Shown piece after piece: positions 16,750-24,595 of a stretch of 40,333 nt of DNA. The stretch is taken from contig CACLYL010000007.1 in assembly GCA_902611135.1 (NCBI GenBank), positions 1 through 40,333 on the forward strand, read 5' to 3'. Numbering within the stretch: the stretch's first letter is position 1; every line of letters begins with the position of its first letter. The notes beneath the pieces are model-generated. The model did not search any database and was not told the DNA's origin. It saw nothing but the letters and a program-made list of their open reading frames with translations. This DNA is from an uncultured Fidelibacterota bacterium. Lineage in GTDB: Bacteria; Fidelibacterota; Marinisomatia; Marinisomatales; UBA1611. A program made the translations under genes and the position numbers.

Positions 16750-17395
16750 TTTGGAAAGATATTGGCTCCATATCTAAAGTACTCTTTAGATTTTCATCAT
16801 CCCTAAAAGTTTCTATTTGAAAAAAGTCACCTTTAGGAGTAGAAATAATAGTATCCCCATTTTTTAAAAATATTAATTTTTTCGACTTTGCATTCTCAAC
16901 CAAGATATTGCCCTTAATTGAAGTAAAAACACAATATGAAGACTCATCAAAAAAAGACTTTTCAATACAACTAATTAAAAAATGTGAATTCTTAAGAAAA
17001 GCATTTGATGAGGGTGATATAACAATAAGCCGATTATTATTGATTTCTTTTTTGTCAACAATAATTCTTCCTCCTAGTATAGCAACTTCAAGTTCTTTTT
17101 TACCATTGGCCCTGTTTATGCTAGCTTGAACTTTAATTGATGAATTTTCAAAAATTTTTATTTCGCTCCTTTCATGTATATTTAAAAATGATAAAAATCC
17201 ATTAACTCCAACAGTTATCTTATCACCGTTATAAATCACATCCCCTTTAAAAATATTTCCTTTTCTAGCAAAGCCATCTCTAAATACTTTCCCCTTTGAT
17301 TCAAGACAAAATGCAATATTTTCATATTTACTATTACAAAATATCAAACAATGAAATAGTGTAGTCAAAAAGGCTATTTTTTTTATTTTTTTCAT
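16739..17395 (-). CDS. Exported FecR-domain protein (possible lipoprotein)
   Basis: This is a 218-aa protein. The first 20 residues are a basic then hydrophobic export signal, and LIFC could be a lipobox, which would make it a lipoprotein. A FecR-like beta-rich domain follows: GKVFRDG, then KGDVIYNGDKITVGVNGFLSF, then SEIKIFENS. FecR in the strict sense is an inner-membrane anti-sigma factor with an N-terminal cytoplasmic segment. That segment is absent here and no sigma factor is adjacent, so this is a periplasmic protein using the FecR fold rather than an iron regulator. It overlaps the S51 peptidase gene and is divergent from rng. Confidence 0.7.
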   Translation of the reverse strand: MKKIKKIAFLTTLFHCLIFCNSKYENIAFCLESKGKVFRDGFARKGNIFKGDVIYNGDKITVGVNGFLSFLNIHERSEIKIFENSSIKVQASINRANGKKELEVAILGGRIIVDKKEINNNRLIVISPSSNAFLKNSHFLISCIEKSFFDESSYCVFTSIKGNILVENAKSKKLIFLKNGDTIISTPKGDFFQIETFRDDENLKSTLDMEPISFQNEG

Positions 17396-17671
17396 ATTTT
17401 TAATTTAACAATAAGTTTATTATTCAACTTGGAAAATAAGTTTAAATTCTTTGAAAAATTTAAAATAAATCGTAATTTACATTGAATAGGAATTAATAGG
17501 ATCATAAAATTTTAATTTTTTCTTGCGATACTGACATCCTTTTTATCACCCAGTTTTGGGCCTAAATTTTCTTCCTTCCTTAGTTTCTACTTTCACACAA
17601 AAAAAAGCCAAATAATTTAATCTGATTTAGATCAATTATTGGTGATCTTTAGCATTTAAACAGGTGAATAA
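17396..17671. promoter_or_regulatory. Divergent intergenic region between FecR-like gene and rng
   Basis: At 276 bases this is the longest gap in the window. It must carry promoters in both directions. I see a small inverted repeat (CCCA, 4-base loop, TGGG) near 17551-17562. AGGTGA at 17662-17667 is the rng ribosome binding site. I cannot name -35/-10 boxes with confidence and see no tRNA or small open frame. In some bacteria the leader of RNase E/G genes is an autoregulatory target; that is only a possibility here. Confidence 0.35.
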
Positions 17672-19198
17672 ATGAAAAAAGAAATATTCATAAACGAGAG
17701 TTTTGGAGAAACTCGTATTGCCATTCAGGAAGATGGGCAGCTCGTAGAAGTATATATTGAAAAACAAGATAATCACAGGATGGTTGGGAATATATATAAA
17801 GGGCAGGTTGAAAATGTACTTCCTGGAATGCAGGCTGCATTTGTCAATATTGGGCACGATCTTAACGCTTTTTTACCATTCTCTGAAATTTTATCAAATG
17901 ACTATTTAATCGAAGATAATGACTTAGATAAAAGCTCAAAATCAAAAAGTCAAAAGATTGATAACATTGAGGTTGATTTAAAGAGAGACCAAGAAATTTT
18001 TGTCCAAGTCATAAAAGAACCATTTGCTGGTAAAGGAGCCCGTGTAACAACTGAAATTGCTCTACCAGGAAGGCTGCTTGTCCTAGTTCCAGTTGCAAAT
18101 TATATTGGCATTTCAAAGAAGATATGGGATAAATATGAACGCAGAAGATTAAAAAATATTGCCAAAAGGCTCAAGGAAAAGGGTATTGGTTTAATTATTC
18201 GAACTGTTGCTGAAGGAAAATCAGAAAATCATATAGAAAATGATTTTAATCAATTATTACAAAGTTGGTACTCAATTGAAAAAAAAGCAAATAGTGTTAA
18301 TGCTCCTACTTTGGTTTATGAAGACCTTGAGACGGCTTCTAGCGTCGTCAGAGATCTATTAACTCCTGATGTTGAAAAAATTATAATCGATTCTAAACGT
18401 CTTTTTAAAAAAACCCGAAAATATTTGGAGGATATATCACCTAGTTTACTTGAGAGATTAGAGCTATTTAAATTAAAATCTCCCCTTTTTGAGAGTTTTG
18501 GGATTGAATCTGAGATTGATAAACTATTAAAACCTAAGGCTTGGCTTAAAAGCGGGGCATATCTAATTATTGAAAAAACTGAGGCGATGGTTGTCGTTGA
18601 TGTGAATAGTGGACGATTCGTAGGCAAAAAACTACATGAAGAAAATTCTTTAAAAATAAATTTAGAAGCTGCTAGAGAAATAGCTCGGCAATTAAGATTA
18701 CGTGATTTATCTGGCTTAATTGTAATTGATTTTATAGATATGAAACTTGAAAAAAATCAAAAGAAAGTTTATCAGGAAATCAGAAAAGAGCTTCGTAAAG
18801 ACAGAGCTAAAGTTGCAGTTGCACCAATTACAGAGTTTGGTTTATTAGAGATGACACGTCAAAGAATAAGACTTAGTTTAGTAGATTCAATGAGCGAGGA
18901 ATGTCCTTCTTGCAAAGGATCAGGTAGAATTATTTCAAAAGAAACACTTATTACACGAATTGAACAATGGTTGCGACGTCATCAAGCATCAAGTAGGTCT
19001 CTTAGATTGAATTTAGCTCTTCACCCAAAAAATGCTCGTTATCTAAAAGTTGAAAAAAAACATATTATTAGAGGATTAATGTGGCAAAATTTTATTCATT
19101 TAAAAATTGAAGAAGACTCTAACATCGCTTTAGATGAATTCAAATTTTTAAGCAGAAAAAGTAGGGAAGACATTACCAATGAGATCCACCTTGATTAA
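17672..19198 (+). CDS. rng: Ribonuclease E/G (RNase G type)
   Basis: This is an endoribonuclease for rRNA maturation and mRNA decay. At 508 aa it is the catalytic module without the long RNase E scaffold tail. An S1 domain runs from about 38 (GNIYKGQVENVLPGMQAAFV) to 130. Catalytic Asp residues are D310 in VVVDVNSGRF and D353 in VIDFIDMK. The zinc link is CPSCKGSG (C411, C414), used for dimerisation. A stretch at 80-100 is charged and slightly longer than usual. AGGTGA precedes the ATG by 4 bases. It leads a same-strand block with rplU, rpmA and mdh, and the rng-rplU-rpmA order is common. Confidence 0.95.
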   Translation: MKKEIFINESFGETRIAIQEDGQLVEVYIEKQDNHRMVGNIYKGQVENVLPGMQAAFVNIGHDLNAFLPFSEILSNDYLIEDNDLDKSSKSKSQKIDNIEVDLKRDQEIFVQVIKEPFAGKGARVTTEIALPGRLLVLVPVANYIGISKKIWDKYERRRLKNIAKRLKEKGIGLIIRTVAEGKSENHIENDFNQLLQSWYSIEKKANSVNAPTLVYEDLETASSVVRDLLTPDVEKIIIDSKRLFKKTRKYLEDISPSLLERLELFKLKSPLFESFGIESEIDKLLKPKAWLKSGAYLIIEKTEAMVVVDVNSGRFVGKKLHEENSLKINLEAAREIARQLRLRDLSGLIVIDFIDMKLEKNQKKVYQEIRKELRKDRAKVAVAPITEFGLLEMTRQRIRLSLVDSMSEECPSCKGSGRIISKETLITRIEQWLRRHQASSRSLRLNLALHPKNARYLKVEKKHIIRGLMWQNFIHLKIEEDSNIALDEFKFLSRKSREDITNEIHLD

Positions 19199-19242
19199 AA
19201 TATGTATATATAGTATACTTTTAACCTTTTTCGGAGATTAAA

Positions 19243-19620
19243 ATGTTAGCTATAGTAAAAATTGCAGGTAAACAGTTCAAAACAAGTATTGATCAAGAAC
19301 TCAAGGTTCCTCTTTTAAGTTCAGAAGTTGGAGAAAAAATTAAATTTGATAATGTATTGTATTATTTTGATGGGGAGGGATATCATTTTGGAAATCCTAG
19401 CGTCGAGGGAGTGATAGTTACTGCTACGGTTCTTAACCATTCTCGTGAAAGAAAAATTTTAGTTTACAAAAAAAAGCGTAGAAAGGGTTACCAGAGAAAA
19501 AATGGACATAGACAATGGTTTTCAGAAATAAAAATTGATTCTATCAAGTTAACTATTTCCAAAAAATCAACCACAAAATCAGGAAAAGTTGCAAGCCAAA
19601 AAGATAAAAAGAGTAAATAG
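19243..19620 (+). CDS. rplU: 50S ribosomal protein L21
   Basis: This is a primary rRNA-binding protein of the large subunit. The 125-aa sequence starts MLAIVKIAGKQFK as in L21 and has the conserved KKKRRKGYQRKNGHRQ region. The last 20 residues are an added Lys/Ser-rich tail beyond the usual 103 aa. The ribosome binding site GGAG lies about 6 bases before the ATG, and a TA-rich stretch (TATATATAGTATA) just upstream might be a promoter -10 region for the ribosomal genes. Confidence 0.97.
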   Translation: MLAIVKIAGKQFKTSIDQELKVPLLSSEVGEKIKFDNVLYYFDGEGYHFGNPSVEGVIVTATVLNHSRERKILVYKKKRRKGYQRKNGHRQWFSEIKIDSIKLTISKKSTTKSGKVASQKDKKSK

Positions 19621-19637
19621 TCAAAGGAAATTAGATT

Positions 19638-19895
19638 ATGGCACACAAAAAAGGACAGGGTAGTTCCAGAAATGGAAGAGACTCGAACCCAAGTTATCTC
19701 GGATTGAAAGTTGCAGATGGACAAAATATATCTGCTGGAACAATCATTCTAAAACAAAGAGGAACTAAATTTCATCCTGGAATGAATGTTAAAAGGGCGA
19801 ATGACGACACACTCTTTGCTACATGCCACGGCTCTGTTAAATTTTCCAAAAAAGGTCGAAACAAGAAACTAGTCAATGTTATCAAGCCAAACTAA
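19638..19895 (+). CDS. rpmA: 50S ribosomal protein L27
   Basis: This is an 85-aa large-subunit protein whose N-terminus reaches the peptidyl transferase centre. It begins [18 protein letters not shown], the typical L27 start without the cleavable Firmicutes extension. RGTKFHPG and DDTLFA follow. It sits 17 bases after rplU with AAAGGA before the ATG. The stop codon overlaps the mdh start by one base (TAATG), so mdh is probably translated by re-initiation from L27. Confidence 0.97.
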   Translation: MAHKKGQGSSRNGRDSNPSYLGLKVADGQNISAGTIILKQRGTKFHPGMNVKRANDDTLFATCHGSVKFSKKGRNKKLVNVIKPN

Positions 19896-20830
19896 TGTCT
19901 AGGAAAAAAATTGCCCTAATTGGAGGAGGACAAATTGGAGGGAATTTAGCTTTGATTGCTGCTCAAAAGGAGTTAGGTGATATCACAGTCTTTGACATTC
20001 CGCAATCTGAAGGCATGGTAAAAGGAAAGGCTCTTGATTTAATGCAACTTTGTCCCCTTGATGGATATGATTGCTCAATAAAAGGTAGTTCTAATTGGAA
20101 TGACCTAAAAGATTTCCATCTATTTATAATCACTGCAGGGATTCCTAGAAAACCAGGCATGAACAGGGAAGATCTTTTAGAAATAAATCTAGGCATTATT
20201 AAAGATGTTGCAAAAAACATTAAAGAACAATCTCCAAAATCTTTTGTTATTGTTGTATCTAATCCATTAGATGCAATGGTTTATTCATTCTACAAAGAAT
20301 CAGGTTTTAAAAAGAACCAGGTCGTTGGAATGGCAGGAGCATTAGATAGTACAAGGTTTAGAGCATTTATAGCTATGGAAACTGGCCTTTCTGTTCAGGA
20401 TGTGACTTGTATGGTGCTCGGAGGGCATGGTGACACAATGGTTCCGATCACAAGACTTGCAACTGTAGGAGGTGTCCCAGTAGAGAGCCTTATTTCAAAA
20501 AGTCGGCTTAAACAAATTGAAGATAGAACACGATTTGCTGGAGGTGAAATAGTAAAATTATTTGGTAATGGATCAGCTTATTATGCCCCCGCCCAATCTG
20601 CTATCGAAATGGCAGAATCTTATATTAAAGATAAAAAGAGGTTAATTCCATGTGCTTCATTGTGCGAAGGTGAATTTGGTATAAATGGATACTTTATTGG
20701 AGTCCCAACAGTCATAGGTAAAAATGGAGTTGAGAGAATTATTGAATTTGAACTTACCAAAAATGAACAAGAAGACTTGGATAATACTATTGAGGCTGTT
20801 AAAAAAACAGTTTTGGAAACAAAACTTTAA
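19895..20830 (+). CDS. mdh: Malate dehydrogenase (LDH-like type)
   Basis: This enzyme interconverts malate and oxaloacetate in the TCA cycle. The 311-aa sequence has a Rossmann start ALIGGGQIGG (7-16) and Asp at the end of the second strand (FDI), indicating NAD. Substrate Arg residues are R85 and R91 in IPRKPGMNRED, then SNPLDAM, D151 with R154, and catalytic H178 in GGHGDTM. Arg (not Gln) at position 85 supports malate over lactate. Position right after rpmA with a one-base overlap suggests tight co-expression. The 46 bases to convergent queG hold no clear terminator. Confidence 0.96.
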   Translation: MSRKKIALIGGGQIGGNLALIAAQKELGDITVFDIPQSEGMVKGKALDLMQLCPLDGYDCSIKGSSNWNDLKDFHLFIITAGIPRKPGMNREDLLEINLGIIKDVAKNIKEQSPKSFVIVVSNPLDAMVYSFYKESGFKKNQVVGMAGALDSTRFRAFIAMETGLSVQDVTCMVLGGHGDTMVPITRLATVGGVPVESLISKSRLKQIEDRTRFAGGEIVKLFGNGSAYYAPAQSAIEMAESYIKDKKRLIPCASLCEGEFGINGYFIGVPTVIGKNGVERIIEFELTKNEQEDLDNTIEAVKKTVLETKL

Positions 20831-20876
20831 ATCTAAGGGTTATAAAAATAGTATCTAAATGCCTTTAGTGAGACGA

Positions 20877-21797
20877 CTACGATTTATTTTTCGTAATGTT
20901 TCTTTTCAACCCAGTATATTTTACTCTTTTTACGGCTGAATTTTTAAATATCTTTTTATATTCAAATTCACTTAATTTTTCCCAATCTTTGTCAGAATAA
21001 TTTTTTATCTCATCTCTTACCATAAAAGAAACCTCATCTGAAAGTTTCGAAAATTTTATATTCCACGGACAAACCTCTTGGCAAATATCGCAACCATAAA
21101 TCCAACCATTTAAGCTATTATCCTGTTCTGAAAAATCACCTCTTTTTTCGATATTTAAATAAGAGATACACTCCTTAGAGTCTATCTGATAATCATCCAA
21201 AGCTTTAGTAGGGCAAGCATCAATACATGCAGCACAAGTCCCGCACAAATCCTCTTGAAAAGATAAATCATACTCAAGGTTAACATCCAAGATCAATTCT
21301 CCCAAAAATACCCAACTGCCAAATTCTTTAGTAATTAAATTTGTATGTTTTCCTATCCAGCCAAGACCAGATTTTTGAGCCCATACTTTTTCCATTAAAG
21401 GCGAAGTATCAGTACAAACAATTCCATTAACATCTTTTTTAATAGTCTTTATCCAGTTAAAAAGAGTAAATAATTTTTTTTTAAGCACTTGATGATAGTC
21501 ATCTCCCCATGCATAACTACTAAACTTATAATTTGAGGCTAAATTTTTTTGATTCATGCCCGTATAGTAATTTAAAGCTACAGAGATTATTGACTTTGCA
21601 TCTGCATAATATTTATGAATATCACCTCTCTCCTCTTTTCTATGTTCTATCCAATGCATTGACCCATTTTTATTTTCTGAAATCCAACTATACAATCTCT
21701 CTTTTTCTTTAAGAGTTGGTTCTGCTTTAGAAATACCAACTGCATCAAAACCTAAATCAATTGCTTTTTGTTTTATTTTTATCGAATTTAATTTCAC
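20877..21797 (-). CDS. queG: Epoxyqueuosine reductase QueG
   Basis: This is a cobalamin-dependent, iron-sulfur enzyme that completes queuosine synthesis in tRNA. The 306-aa protein begins with AIDLGFDAVGIS and has two 4Fe-4S motifs: CGTCAACIDACP and GCDICQEVCPWN. LGELILDV and KSGLGWIGKHTN are family hallmarks. It lacks the C-terminal HEAT-like extension of E. coli QueG (379 aa), as do many FCB homologues. The start is GTG with an AGAAG-rich purine stretch upstream. It needs B12, as do the mutase and probably the two radical SAM proteins in this window. Confidence 0.95.
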   Translation of the reverse strand: MKLNSIKIKQKAIDLGFDAVGISKAEPTLKEKERLYSWISENKNGSMHWIEHRKEERGDIHKYYADAKSIISVALNYYTGMNQKNLASNYKFSSYAWGDDYHQVLKKKLFTLFNWIKTIKKDVNGIVCTDTSPLMEKVWAQKSGLGWIGKHTNLITKEFGSWVFLGELILDVNLEYDLSFQEDLCGTCAACIDACPTKALDDYQIDSKECISYLNIEKRGDFSEQDNSLNGWIYGCDICQEVCPWNIKFSKLSDEVSFMVRDEIKNYSDKDWEKLSEFEYKKIFKNSAVKRVKYTGLKRNITKNKS

Positions 21798-21909
21798 AAC
21801 TTTCTTCTTTTATATTTATTAAAAAAAAACTAATGTAATAATTGGTATTTAAATAAAAAATTTTAACCTATCAATAATGATTTTAAATTAATTCTAAAAG
21901 GTACTTTAA

Positions 21910-22884
21910 ATGAAGGTTCTTGTTTTTGGTGGAGCAGGTTATATAGGTGCTCACACTGTTATTAAACTTTTAGATTCTAATCACTCTGTTGTAGTATTTG
22001 ATAATTTTTCGACAGGCGAACTTTTGAATGTAGATCAAAGAGCTACTATTCAAAAAGGTGACATTTTATCTAAAGATGATTTAAAAAGAGTGTTCAAATC
22101 ACATAATTTTGATGCTGTTATGCACTTATCTGCATTGAAGGCCCCTGGTGAATCAATGATCAATCCTACTGTATATTCGAGGGTTAATATCATAGGAACC
22201 TTAAATATTCTTGAATTAATGATTGAGAGTAGAATTAAAAATTTTATTTTCTCTTCCTCTAGTGCTGTTTATGGAGAGCCAAAAAATAGTTTTATAGATG
22301 AAGATCATACTTTAGATCCCATAAGTTTTTATGGATTTACAAAACTGGAAATAGAAAGAATTTTAACCTGGTATTCAAAAACTACGTGTTTAAACTTTAT
22401 TGCATTACGTTACTTCAATGCAGCAGGCTACGATTTAAAAAACCGAATAAGAGTGCCTGAAAAAAGTTCACATAACTTGATTCCTAAAATTTTTGATGTA
22501 CTTATCGGTAATGAACAAGTTCTTGAAATCTTTGGATCAGATTATGATACAAAGGATGGTACTTGTATTCGAGATTACATTCATGTTAATGATTTAGCGA
22601 ATGCACACGTTCAGGCTCTAAACTACCTAGAGAAAAATAATTCACCAATTTTTCTAAATTTAGCAACTGGAATTGGTCATACTGTATTGGAAGTGGTAGA
22701 GAAAGTAGAAGAAATAACCTCAACTAAAATTAATTATAAGTTTGTAGATAGAAGAATTGGAGACCCAAGTGTTGTCATATCAAAAACAAAATATAAAGAT
22801 TTTCCTTTGAATTGGAAACCAATACATTCGAGCTTGGAGACGATAATTAACTCGGTGTTGAAGTTATATATGCACCATTTATGA
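21910..22884 (+). CDS. galE: UDP-glucose 4-epimerase
   Basis: This NAD-dependent extended SDR interconverts UDP-glucose and UDP-galactose, and possibly their N-acetyl forms. The 324-aa sequence has GGAGYIGAHT (7-16), DNFSTG, the Ser cluster SSSSAVYGE (116-123) and the YxxxK pair Y141/K145. RYFNAAGYD and DYIHVNDLANAH are typical GalE. AAAGG lies 8 bases before the ATG. It probably supplies sugar nucleotides to the glycan locus that begins 1 kb further right. About 110 bases separate it from the following exported-protein gene. Confidence 0.93.
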   Translation: MKVLVFGGAGYIGAHTVIKLLDSNHSVVVFDNFSTGELLNVDQRATIQKGDILSKDDLKRVFKSHNFDAVMHLSALKAPGESMINPTVYSRVNIIGTLNILELMIESRIKNFIFSSSSAVYGEPKNSFIDEDHTLDPISFYGFTKLEIERILTWYSKTTCLNFIALRYFNAAGYDLKNRIRVPEKSSHNLIPKIFDVLIGNEQVLEIFGSDYDTKDGTCIRDYIHVNDLANAHVQALNYLEKNNSPIFLNLATGIGHTVLEVVEKVEEITSTKINYKFVDRRIGDPSVVISKTKYKDFPLNWKPIHSSLETIINSVLKLYMHHL

Positions 22885-22995
22885 TCCCCTTAAAAAAAAG
22901 TAACTATACATGTATTTATGACTTGTGTTGTTAGATAATATACGATAATTTATTAATCGAAAAATTTTTATATCACAACGATAGAAGGTTATATA
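22885..22995 (+). promoter_or_regulatory. Leader/promoter region of the stalk protein gene
   Basis: This AT-rich leader contains a perfect 10-base palindrome ATACATGTAT at 22906-22915 and a TAGATAATATACGATAAT stretch at 22932-22949 that could hold a -10 box. AGAAGG at 22983-22988 is a strong ribosome binding site 7 bases before the ATG. With the terminator at 23874-23906 this makes a single-gene unit. The palindrome may be chance in such AT-rich DNA. Confidence 0.4.
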
Positions 22996-23856
22996 ATGGT
23001 AAAGTCAAATCTATTAAAGATTACAATATTTTGTTTAGTTTCTTCTAATGCAATTATTGCGCAGGAAGCTGATCCTATTGAAGCTGCCAGGCAAGCAAAG
23101 CTAGCCGCCGAAAAAGCTGCTGCAGAGGCTGAGGCTGCCACTGGTGCTGCTATCGAAGCCGCAGCTGCAAAAGCTGCTGCTGCTGCAAGGGAAAAAGTTA
23201 TTGCTGATAGAAAAGCTGAAGAAGAAAGAAAACGTCTTGAAAAAGAAGCTGCAGAAGCCGCAGAAGTAGATGCTGCTGCAGAGGCTGCTGCCCTAGAAGC
23301 CAGAAGAAAGTTAGCTGCCGAGTTAGGTTTAGATTTAGAGGAAGTATCTGATAGCACCGTTCAAGCTGAAGTTGAGATGATGAGTATGGACTCTGAAAAT
23401 GTAGATGCTAAGCCATCCAAAAAGCTAGGGTATGATTTTGGCATATCATCAAGCATTGGCTTTATCAAAGGAGAAGCTATTGAATCGTTACCCTTGGGTG
23501 GATCAATCGTAGCTACCACACCTTTTGGTTTTAAGGCTGGACCCCTTGATTTGAAGGTTTCATTAGGAGCAGGCGGTTATACTGTAGAATCTCTTGATCC
23601 TGTTTATGCAGGAATAGGCGCAAATAGTATCCTCTCTAATTTAATATTTTCTGAAACGCATGCTGGTCTAGTTGGGAAAGGTCTAGGTATAAGGCAATTT
23701 GCTGGAATCACCTTAGACAGGCTAATGAAAAAAAGTTTTAATTTACCCTTTAATCTACTCATTGGAGGAGAGGGGTTTCTGAGTACAGACATTGATGGAA
23801 ATGGTATAACAACCTATTGGGGCGGGCTTGGAATTCGTTTAGATTACAGCCTCTAG
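22996..23856 (+). CDS. Exported protein with Ala/Glu-rich helical stalk and beta-rich C-terminal domain
   Basis: I do not recognise a named family. The 286-aa protein has a signal peptide (1-22, cleavage likely after IIAQ). Residues about 24-115 are an Ala/Glu/Lys/Arg-rich segment with EAARQAKLAAEKAAAEAEAA-like repeats, predicted as a long helix or coiled coil like the TolA stalk. After an acidic linker with MMSMDSEN, residues about 140-286 alternate Gly and hydrophobic residues (SIGFIKG, LKVSLGAGGYTV, TYWGGLGIRLDYSL) as in small outer membrane beta-domains. The last residue is Leu, not the usual Phe. It may bridge periplasm and outer membrane; that is inference. It stands as a single transcription unit with a good ribosome binding site and strong terminator, which suggests high expression. 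Confidence 0.7.
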   Translation: MVKSNLLKITIFCLVSSNAIIAQEADPIEAARQAKLAAEKAAAEAEAATGAAIEAAAAKAAAAAREKVIADRKAEEERKRLEKEAAEAAEVDAAAEAAALEARRKLAAELGLDLEEVSDSTVQAEVEMMSMDSENVDAKPSKKLGYDFGISSSIGFIKGEAIESLPLGGSIVATTPFGFKAGPLDLKVSLGAGGYTVESLDPVYAGIGANSILSNLIFSETHAGLVGKGLGIRQFAGITLDRLMKKSFNLPFNLLIGGEGFLSTDIDGNGITTYWGGLGIRLDYSL

Positions 23857-23873
23857 TTAAATAGAATTTTTTT

Positions 23874-23906
23874 AAAAAAGCGGCTTCTTGTAGTCGCTTT
23901 TTTTTT
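23874..23906 (+). terminator. Intrinsic (Rho-independent) terminator
   Basis: AGCGGC (23879-23884) pairs with GTCGCT (23893-23898) across an 8-base loop, with one G-T pair. The stem is extended by flanking A and T runs and followed by a run of T to 23906. It starts about 20 bases after the stalk-protein stop and is the clearest terminator in the window. Confidence 0.85.
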
Positions 23907-23918
23907 ACATATAATCAA

Positions 23919-24584
23919 ATGGAAAGTTCTTATTCAATCATCATTCCTATATACAATGAGGAGTGTTCGATACCTGAACTTCTTAATGAATTAAAAATCT
24001 TTTCAAAATTTCATGAAATATTAATTATAAACGATGGGAGCAATGATCAATCTAGGTACCTATTATCTAGTTATGCTTACATAAGGTTAATTAATATTCC
24101 AAAAAAATCAGGAAAAGGAAATGCCATAAGAATTGGAATCAAGTCCGCAAAATTTGAGAAAATAGTAATCTATGATGGTGACCTGGAACTTAAGACAAAA
24201 GATATAAGTAAGTTTATGATTCTTAGTAAAAGAATTAATTTTGTTGTTGGTACTAGATATAAAGATATAAAACCTTTTAAATCTTTATGGTCTTTTGGCA
24301 ATTTTATTCTTACTAATATTTTTAATTTAGTAAATGGTACAAATATAAATGATGCTTTATGTTGTGCAAAATCGTTTCATAAAAAGTCAATAAACATTAA
24401 AAACCTTAAATCAACTGGTTTTGATATTGATGTAGAACTGACTTCAATTCTAATGACAAGATTTAAAGAGTTTAAAACTATTAATTTGTCATATAAGCGA
24501 AGGAATAAAAGTCAAGGAAAAAAACTTAACTACCTTGACAGTTTTAGAATTTTAAATAGAATTCTTTTCTCTGCTAATTATTGA
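23919..24584 (+). CDS. Family 2 glycosyltransferase (dolichyl-phosphate mannose synthase-like)
   Basis: This is a 221-aa GT-A fold transferase. It begins YSIIIPIYNEECSIPELL, followed by IINDGSNDQS and the metal-binding YDGDLE segment (DxD-like, about 88-93). No membrane segments follow, so it is the short DPM1-like type that typically moves a sugar from a nucleotide to a polyprenyl phosphate. The start is only 12 bases after the terminator of the preceding gene, so its promoter would lie within or across that hairpin, or it depends on read-through. It converges with the Wzi-like gene (11 bases), at the edge of the glycan locus. Confidence 0.85.
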   Translation: MESSYSIIIPIYNEECSIPELLNELKIFSKFHEILIINDGSNDQSRYLLSSYAYIRLINIPKKSGKGNAIRIGIKSAKFEKIVIYDGDLELKTKDISKFMILSKRINFVVGTRYKDIKPFKSLWSFGNFILTNIFNLVNGTNINDALCCAKSFHKKSINIKNLKSTGFDIDVELTSILMTRFKEFKTINLSYKRRNKSQGKKLNYLDSFRILNRILFSANY

Positions 24585-24595
24585 AATACCAATAT

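Noticed and set aside
17551-17562. CCCA-TGGG inverted repeat upstream of rng
   Set aside because: The stem is only four pairs and no T tract follows in either direction. It is mentioned in the intergenic entry but not called as an element.
19206-19221. TA-rich tract before rplU as a defined promoter
   Set aside because: No -35 box is visible at the right distance, and TA runs are common in this AT-rich DNA.
20831-20876. Possible terminator hairpin between mdh and queG (CTAAGGG ... CCTTTAG)
   Set aside because: The stem is imperfect, the loop exceeds 20 bases and there is no T run, so I do not call a terminator.
22906-22915. ATACATGTAT palindrome as an operator
   Set aside because: A 10-base AT-rich palindrome can occur by chance and no second copy was noticed.
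22989-23357. Long open frame on the minus strand opposite the Ala-rich stalk gene
   Set aside because: It is the reverse complement of the Ala/Glu codon repeats and gives an Ala/Ser-rich product with no ribosome binding site. It is a shadow of the real plus-strand gene.
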